Below are positions 36,087 through 47,600 of a stretch of DNA of 64,000 bases, piece after piece. The first letter of the stretch is position 1. Each line of letters opens with the position of its first letter. The notes beneath the pieces are model-generated. The model saw only the letters and a program-made list of their open reading frames with translations. It did no database searches and had not been told where the DNA came from. Source of the stretch: Gonapodya prolifera JEL478 (Eukaryota; Monoblepharomycota; Monoblepharidomycetes; Monoblepharidales; Gonapodyaceae); contig KQ965732.1 in NCBI GenBank assembly GCA_001574975.1, forward strand, positions 773,923 through 837,922, given 5' to 3'. Position numbers and translations under genes: made by a program.

Positions 36087-39000
36087 ATGTCATTTTTTTC
36101 ATCGTTGCTTGGCGTTCCGTCGGGAGGAAGCGCGCGCGCTGGCGGCGCTGGAGGCGCTGCTGCTCAAGACCCCAGAACAGTGGTGGAACGCTTGGTGGAC
36201 CGGGTTGCACATGCCCAGCTTATGGAAGACCGCAGAGCAGGAGTGCTTGGACTCAAGGGCATGGCGAGGGACTATAAACTTGTGAGTTGAACCGTGGGAT
36301 GGCGGCGAATGGGGCCCATGTGCCTGGTGATGGATTCTTGGAGGGTAATCGAGGGCAATAAATGGACACTATTTGGGAGTGCGGACTGTACAGGACAGAA
36401 ATTGTGCTATGAGAAGTTTGGGACACCGGGAAGATCATCCAAACGGTCGATGGCAACATGTCGAACGGGATGCGGGAGATTGGTCCAACCGCAACCACTT
36501 TGGTTTCTGCGAATGAAAAGCTGACAGGTTTGACCGGAAGTGGACTGAGTTGGAATCGTCTATAGCCTGCGCGCCCTTCCATGACGTCTCTACAGTCGCT
36601 AACGTTTGTCCCTTTGCTTGATATTGACACCTGCCTCTTCAGGAAGTCGGAACATTAGGTCTCGTGCCCTTAGCCGAGCTCGTCAAGTCTGAAGAGACCG
36701 ATGTGGACACTCTGAAAGCGGTTCTGGAGACCCTCAACATATTGTGCACTCCCGAAGATGTTGCACCGGCGAAGGGAGACGGAACACCAGAGGATCTGGG
36801 AGTTCAGGTGGGTTGAAATCACAACATTTGGTGTGTCACGGGTGAGCATCCTGAAAGGAGGAGGAATGTCCGGGTCGTGGATCGGGTGGGCGTATTCGCC
36901 TAAGAGATTGAGCTTGGGATGAAGTAACCATCAAGAGGAAAACACAAACGAAGTGACCGCTCAACTTCCAATTACAGTTAACCGAAATCCTCATCAAAGA
37001 TCCCACCACCGTCTCCGCACTTCTCTCAGTACTTTCCGAACCCGATTTTTATGTGCGGTATCAGTCCGTCGAGCTCCTGGGTACTCTACTCGCAAATAGC
37101 CCGGAGGCTCTGCAGCTCGGTATTCTTTCTGCTCCCGGCGGAGTGGGCAGACTGATGGATCTCTTGGAAGATAAGAGAGAGGCAATCCGGAATGGTGAGC
37201 TCATCACCATTGAATGAGCCATGGCAACACTAAATCTTCGGAAACAGCGGGTCTCCTTCTTTTGATCACACTCACCCACTCAAACGCGGATATCCAAAAG
37301 ATTATTGCTTTCGAGAATGCGTTCGACCGACTAATTGATATCATTTTGGAAGAGGGTGCCACGGAAGGTGGAATTGTTGTTCAAGATTGTTTGCAGCTTA
37401 TGGTGAACCTCCTCCGATATAACACAAGCAATCTGGTCAGTCACGATGCGTGTCTCATGAGTACATGCCATGAGTGCTGAATCCCTTTGCTCTACACAGA
37501 CCCTGTTTCGTGAATCGGGCATCATCAGTCAACTCCCTCAACTCCTGTTGTCGCGTCCGTCTCCCAATCTTCCACCTTCGGCATCATTCCCCGAGCTAGT
37601 TCCTCTCTCGTCCGATCTCGTGGAGTGGACTGACCAGAAAACCGTCAATGCCATTCTTGCGCTGGAACTTGTCCGAATTTTGGTTGTGCCAAACTCGCCC
37701 AACACTCCCGGAAATCAGCTTGTCATGAGTCAGTCGATTCTTCCGGCAGTAGTGGAACTTGCTGTTTTGGGGCACAGTCCCGTGAGGGTTCGAATACAAG
37801 TGAGCGCACTGGTGTTTTCGATCAGAATCCTCGTTCGAACCGCCACCGTTTTATCCAGTCGCTCTATGCCATGGCGGATCTTATTCGCGGATGTCAACCA
37901 AATCAGGATCAGTTTGCAAAGACTGTCGTTCGATCACGACCATTATCGAACGTCGCACGGGCTCACCCATCGTCTCCTGTTCAAATACCCCCTAAGCCTG
38001 CATTGCTTGTTACCATCGAAGCGTCGGTTCAACCACCACCCTCGATTGAAGAAGACCATGCGCGCAAGTCGAGAGCGGCGCAAACAGCTGACGAGTTTGC
38101 AGTCCGAACTGCGTCCGCGTACGCTGTCCAGGTAAATCATTGAAATTCTACACCATACGCTATTGCAGCATCTAACCCTGCACGAAGTGTTACCTTCATA
38201 ACAATCGCGATGGACAAATCGCTGTTGCCGCCACTTTGAATCCGCCTCCCGCTGACAACCCGGATGGTCCCGCTTCAAATGGGTCTTCTCTGCCATCAAA
38301 CGATAGTCCTCACTCTGCGGGGTCACTTCTGGTGGAAGCGCTTTTGGATTGGCGAGGCGCGCGGAAGGACCCTTTCCGATCCTGGTTCGCAGCCGTGGAA
38401 CTAGGGCACGTTGCTAGAAAGAACGAGTCCTCCAAAGAGCTCCTAAGTGATGCTACTGTTAGCGACGACAGCAGTGGTGAGGCCGGGCGTGGGGTGCCAA
38501 GTCGTCTTGTATTAAACTATTCTCACGGCTTTTCCTGCAGATGAACCAATATTGCTTCTGCATAAACTTTTCCTGACAGTAATTACTGCCGCTCGGGAGC
38601 AACTGGATGTGCGAGTGCAATGCGGTCTTTACGCATTGATCTGCACATGGCTCTTTGGGTATCCTAAAGGAATTAAGATGTTTTTGGAAGAGGGGATGTA
38701 CCTGCAGTTTGTGAGTCGAATTCGCGTGGTTGACTGGTGGTGTGGGGTGTGAGTTGATGCACTTCTTGCCGATTCAGCTTATTGAACAAATTAAGCAATC
38801 ATCGAATATCGATCCCTTGGTGCAGGGACTAGCTGCTTACCTCCTGGGCATTTGCTTGGAATTCAATGATGATTCCCAGCCTTCGTTCTCTCGTGCGTCG
38901 CTGCAATCGCTTGTGTCAACTCGCGTGGGAGCCGACCTCTATTCCAGCCGATTGGACCGTTTGCGGGAGTCCAAAGCGTTTAACAAAGCGAATCTCATGA

Positions 39001-39713
39001 TGCAAAGCCATGGCGAGGTGGACTCGAAGGGGTTGCCTGAGCTTTATTTTGATTATCCTTTCGTCGATATGTTCAAAACGAATTTCGGTACGTCAATTGA
39101 CAAAAGTGGTATCAACTGAATTCCTCCAACTGTCAGTTTCGTCTTCAGAGATTATTTCCAGAGCCGCAGTTTCGAGTGGCCCAAGGTCCAAGGCCCGCTC
39201 GACGGAGCTAAGTGGGTATTGGTGCAGAGACTTGAAGTGTTGTCTGCGTGGGACCTGATGTCAAACGCATTTCATCCTTCAGCTGATGACGCGTCGAATC
39301 CCATCGTTGCGAAGTACCGCGACACAATTTCCAGACAGGAAGCAGAAATAGCTTCGCTGCGCAAATCGCTGCAAGAAGCAGAGACACGCTTAGCAGAGCA
39401 AGATCGCACCATGCGGGACGTAACGGCTCGAGCAGCCCAAATGGATGCGGCTTTGAGGGATGCAGAATCTCGACTCCAACGTTTGCCGTCCCCCTCAACC
39501 AATGGTTCTGGCACCAACGGTACTGGACAGCCCGCCTTATGGAGCAGAATAGCGCAACTGGAGTCGGAGCTGCAGGATAAATCCTCGAGGCTTGATGAAC
39601 AGTCGAGAGAGATGGATGATCTCCTCGTGTGTCTCGCTGACGCTGATATGGCTGCAAAGGAAATGAAAAAGCGGCTCCGGGAATTGGGCGATGATGTACC
39701 GGAGGATGATTAG
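36087..39713 (+). CDS. USO1: Vesicle tethering factor Uso1/p115
   Basis: This golgin-type tether acts in ER-to-Golgi vesicle docking with Ypt1/Rab1. ATG 36087 gives MSFFSSLLGVPSGGSARAGG. The armadillo-like head follows: VVERLVDRVAHAQLMEDRRA, VLGLKGMARDYKL, EVGTLGLVPLAELVKSEETD, PDFYVRYQSVELLGTLLANS, AGLLLLITLTHSNADIQKII, GGIVVQDCLQLMVNLLRYNT and, later, ALICTWLFGYPKGIKMFLEE. The tail from about 39280 is coiled coil (KYRDTISRQEAEIASLRKSL) and ends acidic (ELGDDVPEDD), as in p115. The coiled tail is only about 140 residues, nearer to animal p115 and much shorter than yeast Uso1. Introns lie throughout the head; the first is about 360 nt (36282-36642). It ends at 39713, 184 bp before the J-protein start codon. 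Confidence 0.93.
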
Positions 39714-39896
39714 GGTATTGGCGGATTCGGGTGGAAGTGGACCTCATATTTAAATTCTGCTAGAATTGAAATACTGCTTTTTGAACACTGGGCTACTGGG
39801 GTGGAGATAGAAGAGGGATTGGAGCTTCAATTCAGTCCCTCGAATTTTGCCGTCGCACCACTCCACGTCAAAGCCCCCTTGTCCCCGCCCCCGCCC

Positions 39897-42381
39897 ATGA
39901 ACGCCGACGGGGCCCAGCAGGCCCTGGACCGTTCGAAATCCTACTTCCGCGAAGGGAAGGTTGAGGATGCCCTGCGCCTGGCACGAAAGGCTCTGGCAAT
40001 GCACGAAACGCGGGAGACCAAAGTGAGGATCGAGGCGACGGACTATGCGCGATCAAAAGAACGGAAAGATGGCGATCTGACGCGCCTGAGCGTGTTTCGG
40101 ATGGGCGTGGAGAGGGCGGAGAGGTCAAGAGTGTGGAAGGAAATACTCCGGGGTATGGGCGTGGAGGGGGGGATGAGGGGATGGGGTGCAGGGAACAGAA
40201 GGTGTATATGAGAGAACTTAGGGACAATGTGGATGAATTGGCTGGGTGGTTCATGAGCTCGCGGTGGTGCTGTCAATGGATCCACTGACTTAATTCCTAG
40301 GACTGGCTCGCATCCCTCGAACGTTCGCAATCCGCAGACGCGGATGAATCCTCAAAAAGCAACGGGCACGCTCAGTCGAACCGCCGTGGTAAGTGCATTC
40401 CATCGTCACGTTCCACGTCAACACACTGCCCCAAATTCACCACCGCCCGTCCCCCCGTCCTCGCCACTCTCCAAAACTAAACCAACGAAGACGACACTAC
40501 ATCTACCTCTGGTCCTCGTCGCCGTGCCGCTCCCACCTCTTCCTCTTCCTCTTCTTCTTCCTCATCACTCCCTTCCGAACCCGCCTCGCCCCCCCGCTCC
40601 TACACTCCCTCTCAAGAGCAAGAATGCCAACGGATCATTCGCGCAAAGGGCGACTTCTACGCTGTCCTGGGCGTTGAGAAGGGATGCCCGGCAGACGAGA
40701 TCAAAAAGGCGTACAGGAAGTTGGCGTTGCAGTTTCATCCGGATAAGAATAGGTGTGTTGAGTGCTTGATGGCTAGAGTGGATGCAGTGTGTGGGCTCGC
40801 CTTACGCTGGAACGGACTGGAACGAGGTGAATGTTGCGGGATAAATCGGGATGGTAGAAGCTCATGCAGGGTAGAGCGCGAGAGGCAAGCAGGAAAACTA
40901 GTCCAGGGTGAACCAGGGTAAAGCGGAGTCATATTCACGGACGGTCGACAGTGGATGGGATGATGGGGGATTGGCCACAGAACACTGTGATGCGCACATC
41001 ACGGATGCTCAAGAGATGCGGTGGACAAGGGAAGGAGAACGAGTGGACGATAGGAGGCGAGAACCCCATAGACAGCTGACGGCGCAAGAGGGGAAAGCCT
41101 GCAGAACGCACATAAGTGTCATCCCTCCAAGGCATCCGCCGACGTACCAGATTCACGGACTCACAATCTCTTCTCTCATTGCCTTATTATCGCTTCGCTC
41201 AATATTCCTGACGATCGCTTGCCTCCGCGTTCGAATTATCGTCCAAATCCCACGAATTTGAATGGAACCCCTGTCACACACTACCCGACACCTGCGTACA
41301 GTGCACCGGGTGCCTCTGAGGCGTTCAAAGCCATCGGGCGGGCCTTTGGGTGTCTGAGTGACGAGAGTGAGTCGAGATACGTTGTTCAACCTCAAATTGG
41401 CCTTGATTCATGGTTACCCACTTCCTTTCAATCGCTGTACTCTTCTCACAATATTCCGAATCGCTCCCACCACCACCCACCCATCACACCAAAATAAGCC
41501 AAGCGCGCCCGATACGACCAACTCGGCGTCGATCCCGACGCCCGCGCTACATCGTCTGGCGGGGGCGGTGGTGGAATGGGACGAGGGTTCCGCACGGACT
41601 TTGAGACGGAACTTACGCCCGAAGGTGCGTTAAGCGTACGTGAGGATGAAATCGAGTGGTATTGACAATTTTACTCCTTCCTGTCGGTTGACACACCCTG
41701 CCACACCTGTCAACCTGTCAACCTGTCCCATTATCCAACCAATTCAGATATCTTCAACATGTTCTTTGGAGGTGAATTTGGCCCTCAATTCGCCCGGGGC
41801 CCCAACGGCAATGTGTACCGCGTGTACCGGTCCGGGGGGCAACGACGCGGGTTTGCCCAAGCCGCCGATGACAGTAGTGACGGGAATATGTTTGCACGGT
41901 TGGCACCGCTGGCGTTGCTGTTTTTCGTATGGATCATGATGGCCGTTATGGCTCCGAGTGGTACGTGATCGTGCGGGGGAGGGTGGGTTAGTTAGGGGTT
42001 GCTGAAGTCTTTTGGACCCATGCCCAACTCCACATCAATCTAGCCGACACCACACGGCAATTCTCCTTCTCACAACATCCTTCCTATCCCATCCGCCGCG
42101 AAACCACTCGCAACCATGTCGAGTACTGGGTGACACCCAAGTTCCCACACATCCAGCCACCCTCCACACAGGCACTGCGGCGTGACCTTGCTGCGGTTGA
42201 AAACCAGGTCGAGGGGCAGTACCTGCAGCACCTTCGCGGTGCGTGCGAGCACGAGATGGACCGAAAGAGGATGGCGATAGCAAGAGCCCGGGGGTTGTGG
42301 ACGGTCGACGAGCAGAGACTGAGAGCGGCGCAGGCGATGGAGACGCCTGCTTGTGAAGAAATTAGAAAGTTTCGACATTAG
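39897..42381 (+). CDS. ER membrane J-protein, DNAJB12/DNAJB14-like (DUF1977)
   Basis: This tail-anchored Hsp40 recruits Hsp70 to the ER surface for quality control. ATG 39897 begins [20 protein letters not shown], a short N-terminal helical region seen in the family. After a Ser-rich linker (a run of Ser codons near 40540) the J domain reads [34 protein letters not shown], with the HPD motif intact. A 545-nt intron (about 40755-41300) interrupts the J domain; it continues [20 protein letters not shown] and [10 protein letters not shown]. Next are a Gly-rich stretch, [12 protein letters not shown], one membrane helix ([19 protein letters not shown]) and the DUF1977 domain ([30 protein letters not shown]). 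The stop is at 42381. Domain order and length fit DNAJB12/14. The long intron is unusual for this window. Confidence 0.9.
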
Positions 42382-42564
42382 ATGGGCGTTACTCTTTGCG
42401 TTTGTATATAATGTTGTAACACCCACGTCCCCATTACCGTATTTCGGTATCTGACGGTGATATGTAAACTATTGTCCATCATCGGATAAATGGATAAACC
42501 TGCTTGCTCCTTTCGGCCCAGTCAACGGGACTCCCCCCGCCCCGCATTCTGCACGCAAAACAGC

Positions 42565-44504
42565 ATGAGTGGGCAGGCGGAGATCGCATCGTGGTCGCCG
42601 GACGCCATCGGAGACTTGCACGGAAAGGTTCGGTGCTAGACGCGGCCATGTGGAGCATTATGGCGACTCACCTCGGAACCCTGTTTCCATTCGCCATTTT
42701 CTTTCGATATCAAACTGGTCGTGCGTCATCGTCGTATTGCAGACCGCGATTGTCACTGGTGCGAACGTAAGTTACGTGCTGACTGATGGTTTGTCCGACA
42801 TTCACGTGCGTTCCACCTGCACCCTCCTTCCATTCACGCGTCAGATCGGTCTCGGAAAAGAAATCGCACGCTCCCTTGCATCCCACGGTGCTCGCACGAT
42901 TCTTGCAGTCAGGGATGTCCAGAAGGGCAAAGTGGCGGCGGACGATATCAAAGCCACAGCGGGGCCTGACGCGCAGGTGGAGGTCGTTCAGGTCGACCTT
43001 GCGTCACTGAAATCGGTCGATGAGTTTGCGAAGGAGTTCAGGGAGAAGAACGACAGATTGGATGTTCTTGTCTGCAATGCTGGTAGGTATATTGGAAATG
43101 GGAATGGATCAACAGTGGAGGGCCTGTGGACTGCTTATGAGCGTCTCTGGGTGGACAATCTACTCAGAATGGATTGTATGCCTGGGGCGAATTACATACA
43201 GTCCGAGGAGGTCCGCGGGCGGTTGCAAAACACTTGGTAGGATATGAATGAGGAGGGAATCGGAAAATCGGAGGCGAAGACAATCGGGCTGGAAGCACTA
43301 TGCCATTTTGTGGAATGCATTTGCAGTTCACACCCGTTGGCGACTCCGTTCGTGGATTATGTTTGCCCCCCGTTCTCAATGAGCTCACGTCACCCAACCG
43401 CCCGTTTTTGTAACCAGGCGTCATGGCACTCCCAGAACGCCAAGTCACCAAAGACGGCTTCGAAATGCAGATCGGGTATGTCTCTCCCTTCTCGGACGAA
43501 CCTCTCCCGGAGTCACCCACTGCCAATTCGACATCCCCACCAGCGTCAACCACATCGCCCACTTCGCCCTCGTCCGCCACCTCTTCCCGCTCCTCACTGC
43601 CACGCCCGCCTCGCGCATCGTACACCAGTCCTCCTCCATGTCCTACGTTCCCGGCGCCAAGTACCCCGCCTCGTGGACCGCGGACGACATTAATTGCGTG
43701 GGGAAGTACGATAAAATCGCTCAGTACCAGTTCAGCAAGTTGGCCAATGTCGCGTTCGCGAAAGAGACGGAGCGCAGGGTCGTGGAAAAGGGGCTGGGAC
43801 AGCCGAGGAGTGTCGTTGTGGTGAGTTTTCTTTGGTGGGTGGATGGCTGTTGATGATGGATCGGGATCGGGGCCAAATTTTGAGTGATGGAAGGTGTTTT
43901 GAAGGGTCAGAAGTCGTGTTAGATGGGTGGTTAAGACTGAGGTTCTTCTGATCTGCTTCTCACTCTTTGTGTTCCGGTAATCCTATTCCCTTCTCCCATC
44001 CCCCATGCAATACCCCTTAGCACCCTGGCTACGTGGTTGGCCAGTTGCAGGAGAAGAGTGCAGGGGTAAGCACACCGACGGCATGTGTTGTTACGTGACA
44101 AATATGTCGTTAATATGTTGCGTCACTCCCCCAATCCTCTACTCTAGAGCATTTTTGAGCGCGGTTTCTTTAACCTCACCAAGTTCCTGCCTGGCGCGTC
44201 GCAAACTTACGCCAACGGCGCGCTCCCGGCCGTCTTTGCGGCCACGTCACCCCTTGCCAAGGGCGGTTTCTTTTACGGGCCAAAAGGATTCTACCATGGT
44301 TGGTAACATGTCGTATTTTTTCACACCAACCCATCCGCCCAAACTCAACTGCGCCCCCGGTTTCTATTCACCTTAGGCGTCGTTGGTGCGGGCGGTGTCC
44401 AACAGATTGACCCCCACCCGAACCCGCTTGCGGAGGACAAAACAATGTGGCGAAAGTTATGGGAGGCCACGGAGGCCCTGGTTGGATTCAAGTTTGACAT
44501 TTAA
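42565..44504 (+). CDS. Short-chain dehydrogenase/reductase, retinol-dehydrogenase-like
   Basis: This NAD(P)-dependent oxidoreductase belongs to the RDH/WWOX-like classical SDRs. Exon 1 is 42565-42627 (MSGQAEIASWSPDAIGDLHG). A 24-nt microexon at 42743-42766 encodes TAIVTGAN. Exon 3 starts at 42845 with IGLGKEIARSLASHGARTI, so the TGxxxGxG nucleotide site is split by an intron. Other motifs are VEVVQVDLASLKSVDEFAKE, LDVLVCNAG, GFEMQIG then VNHIAHFALVRHLFPLL, catalytic Ser in SSSMSYVPGAKY, and YQFSK (YxxxK). The C-terminal part is GGFFYGPKGFYH, ending GFKFDI at 44504. The first donor (GTTCGG) is unusual, so the start could be revised. It is convergent with the redox-fusion gene (157 bp between stops). 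Substrate is unknown. Confidence 0.88.
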
Positions 44505-44660
44505 TTGAATAACGAGAATGTTGTACGAACATGTATCTTTGTAGAATTCTCATCGGAGCGGCAAACAGGTACCCGAGGTAGAAGAAGAGGTTGTTCTATT
44601 CCAACAAGTTCTAATGTACAAAAGTACAGCTTGTAGAGATCGCTACTACTCTTTCATCTT

Positions 44661-47600
44661 TTACGGAAGAACCATCACACAGTCACTGTAGTTCAAGGCC
44701 GTGAGGGCGTCAATGATCTGCTCATTGAGTGCGTGGTTACCTGACACCACAATGCGGGTTTCTTCCGAGGGCTGCGGGTTTTCGTTCTCGCTCACCGCGG
44801 ACAGGAGCGGTGCGTTTGGTTTCATTGAGACGTTGCTACTCGAGCGCCGTCGGTTTCCTGTGGGATTGAAGTGTACAATGTGTGAGAAGGAAATAAGGTT
44901 GGTGGGTTGCCAAACGATCAAATTTCAGGCCCGGACGTCCGTACCCGCAGAAGCGACATTCAGAGATGTTTTGAACACCTTTGGTGGTGGGGGTAAATTG
45001 GGTGCCAGGACCTTTTCATCGATAGTTTCATGGATGGCGCCGTACCAGGAAGGATTGGTGCCGGTGACACGGCGAGCAATCCATTTGATGGAGAGAGCGG
45101 GGCCCAGAGTCTCCTGGAAGGTATCCAGCGTGCTTTTTCCGACAATATCATGCTCTGTCTCGAAAATCGCGGTGAGCCAGAGCTTAAATGCGGGGGAACC
45201 ATCTTCGCGACGAGGGCCGTTCCTTTCATAGTACTACCTCGACCAAGATAATTTTAACGTTTGTAAGAAAAGGACGAAAGTTGGCACCCACGTCAATCAG
45301 CTGCATCATTGGTGTGATGCCGATTCCGGATGATACCATTCCAACATTTCCAAAACAAAGAGTCGGATGCAACATGTTGAGCAATACAGGGTTCCGTCCG
45401 TCCTCCCCGCTCCGCATGAACTTAACACGCAGGGTGCTTCCCACGTCAAGTTTTTCAAGAAGAGGTGTGAACTGCCCATTGATGCGAATGCGAACAATGA
45501 AGGGTATGGAGCCTTTGCAGACGGTCTTTAAAGGAGTGTAAGGTCGCTCAATCAAATGACCATCGCTTGAAGTCAACTGCAGAGACAGATGTTCGCCGGG
45601 AGCAAGCTTGACTTCATCTTCAAGTTTTGGCAGTCCCAAAGAGAAATAGTAGACCTTTGAGAGCGATGTGGGTGCACTGATGAGCTTCTTTTCCTTTATC
45701 GGCAGCAGTCTGTATGCGTGATCTAGTAACTGGATCAACGGCACATCGCTTGTAGCAAAGGACGGCGATCTCGACATTCGTCCAGTTTCATCGGCAAATG
45801 ATTTCGTTTTGAGGACCGCGATGGTCGGGTTCTCTGATCCCAGAACGCCAGCATCAGAGACTGTTTTGTTCAGCCCCTTTATGCGACCGCAAGCGAGACC
45901 CTTGAGCCTTTCATCGATGGTTGAGGTTGAGGTTGTTCAGAGAGACATTAACGATTGTAAGATCATCACTTTCACTCACTGGAACTCGGCGACACGGGAA
46001 TGGTTGTGTATACGACCAACCGAAGCCGCCTCTTCGCCAGTGAAAAATGGGGTACAATCGGTTCCGATGACGCTTTTGAGAATTTTCACACCGCCTGGAT
46101 GGTGGTTCATCCAATCGTTCGAAGCGATGTTGTAGACAACATCTCGAATGACGAGGTATTGTTTTCCTTGCGCTATTTGGTCATTGAACTCTTTCCAGGT
46201 CATTTCAACCAGCTTGGCAATAACCGGGTCGACGGCTGTTTTTAACTTGTGCTTGTTGAGCTCGTTATCGTCTTCAAAGCTTGAAGCTCTTCCTAGGCGC
46301 TTGTACATAACATGGCGCTTGCTAAACATGAACATGAAAGACGGCACAGAAACCACAGAGGCAACGTAGAGGGCTTGAGCGGCAAAAATCTCGGCGCGAG
46401 AGGCTACGAACGACTTGGTAAGCAGATCCGTGACACCAATGTATCCATTGGAGAGAGCAAGAAGGTATGATCCGTATCCAATGAATCTGTTAAAGCACAA
46501 AGGTTTACAGAGGGCAGGTTACGTCGCTTTCAAGTATCTCAAGTAAGCCCAGTGACCTACATGTGCGTAGCTCTGATGTACGGCTGGCTGCGCGCAAGGA
46601 ATTCACCCAGCCGGGCGATATTGACGTAGTGCACAATCGAATAACCGCTCAATATCGATGCTGTGGTGATCCCCAAGAGTCCAAGCCCAATATTTGGGTG
46701 AATGCTGAGATCGCCATGCGCAAGTTTCCCGGAAATCGCGAGCTGAGATAATTGGTTCGTTGGCGTGGGAAGTGAATGGGCATGCAATGTACCTTGCACT
46801 CACCGCGGCTGAAATGAAAACTTCGGTGTAAATAAAGGCGCAAACCTTCTCGTGGGTCTCGAGCCACTTTGAATAAAGGAACGACTTCAAACCAGCCTCA
46901 AACAACTTGCAGAATCTTGCTTACGTTGGAGTAGGTCGATGAATTTCTCGCCACGAAAATAGCGTAGGGCATCAAAATCCCAAAGCATAGCAACATCAAC
47001 ACTAGACAGATTTCACGTGAGCAGAGTCGAATGAAAGAAACTTTTTGTAACATACCTCCATGAATAATCTGCAATGTCGGGATAATAGACCCCTCTCCGC
47101 GAGAGTCTGATATGTATGTGCTAAAGAAGTCCAAATCCACTTTGCCTTTGTTTGGTCCATGGTACGCCAAGGAGCCTGCCGTTTGTGACCATGCGTATCT
47201 GCAAAACAGTAAGCCGGGAACATGTGAGCGGGGACGCAACGGTAAAGACGAGTTTCGACTCACGTTACCGTTGTTGTACCAGAAACTATGTCATGGTCGT
47301 TTGGATCATTCGTTTGCAGTTTACGAGAGAATGTAATGACTCTTTTGTAAGTTTGGTCGGCTTTCGTTGAGGATATGTCCGCGAAGTTTTCCACGCTGTA
47401 TGAGCCACCCGCGTCAATGTCGATAGTCGGTGTGGTGAAGGAGGTGGAAATACGGTCGGTGATCCCTCCGGCGCCATTGTTGAGATCGGGCTCATACGCG
47501 TAGATATCTTGGGATGCCATCCCTGACCCGATTCCAAAGGCAAACCAACCCAAAGTCCCGGCAGACATCTCAAAATCAATGTAGCCAGCAGATGCCCGAA

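Noticed and set aside
45183-45237. Apparent +1 frameshift in the b5 reductase domain
   Set aside because: A 55-nt intron (GTAGTA..TTTAAG) joins the two frames in phase, and the spliced sequence aligns better with b5 reductases than the shifted reading.
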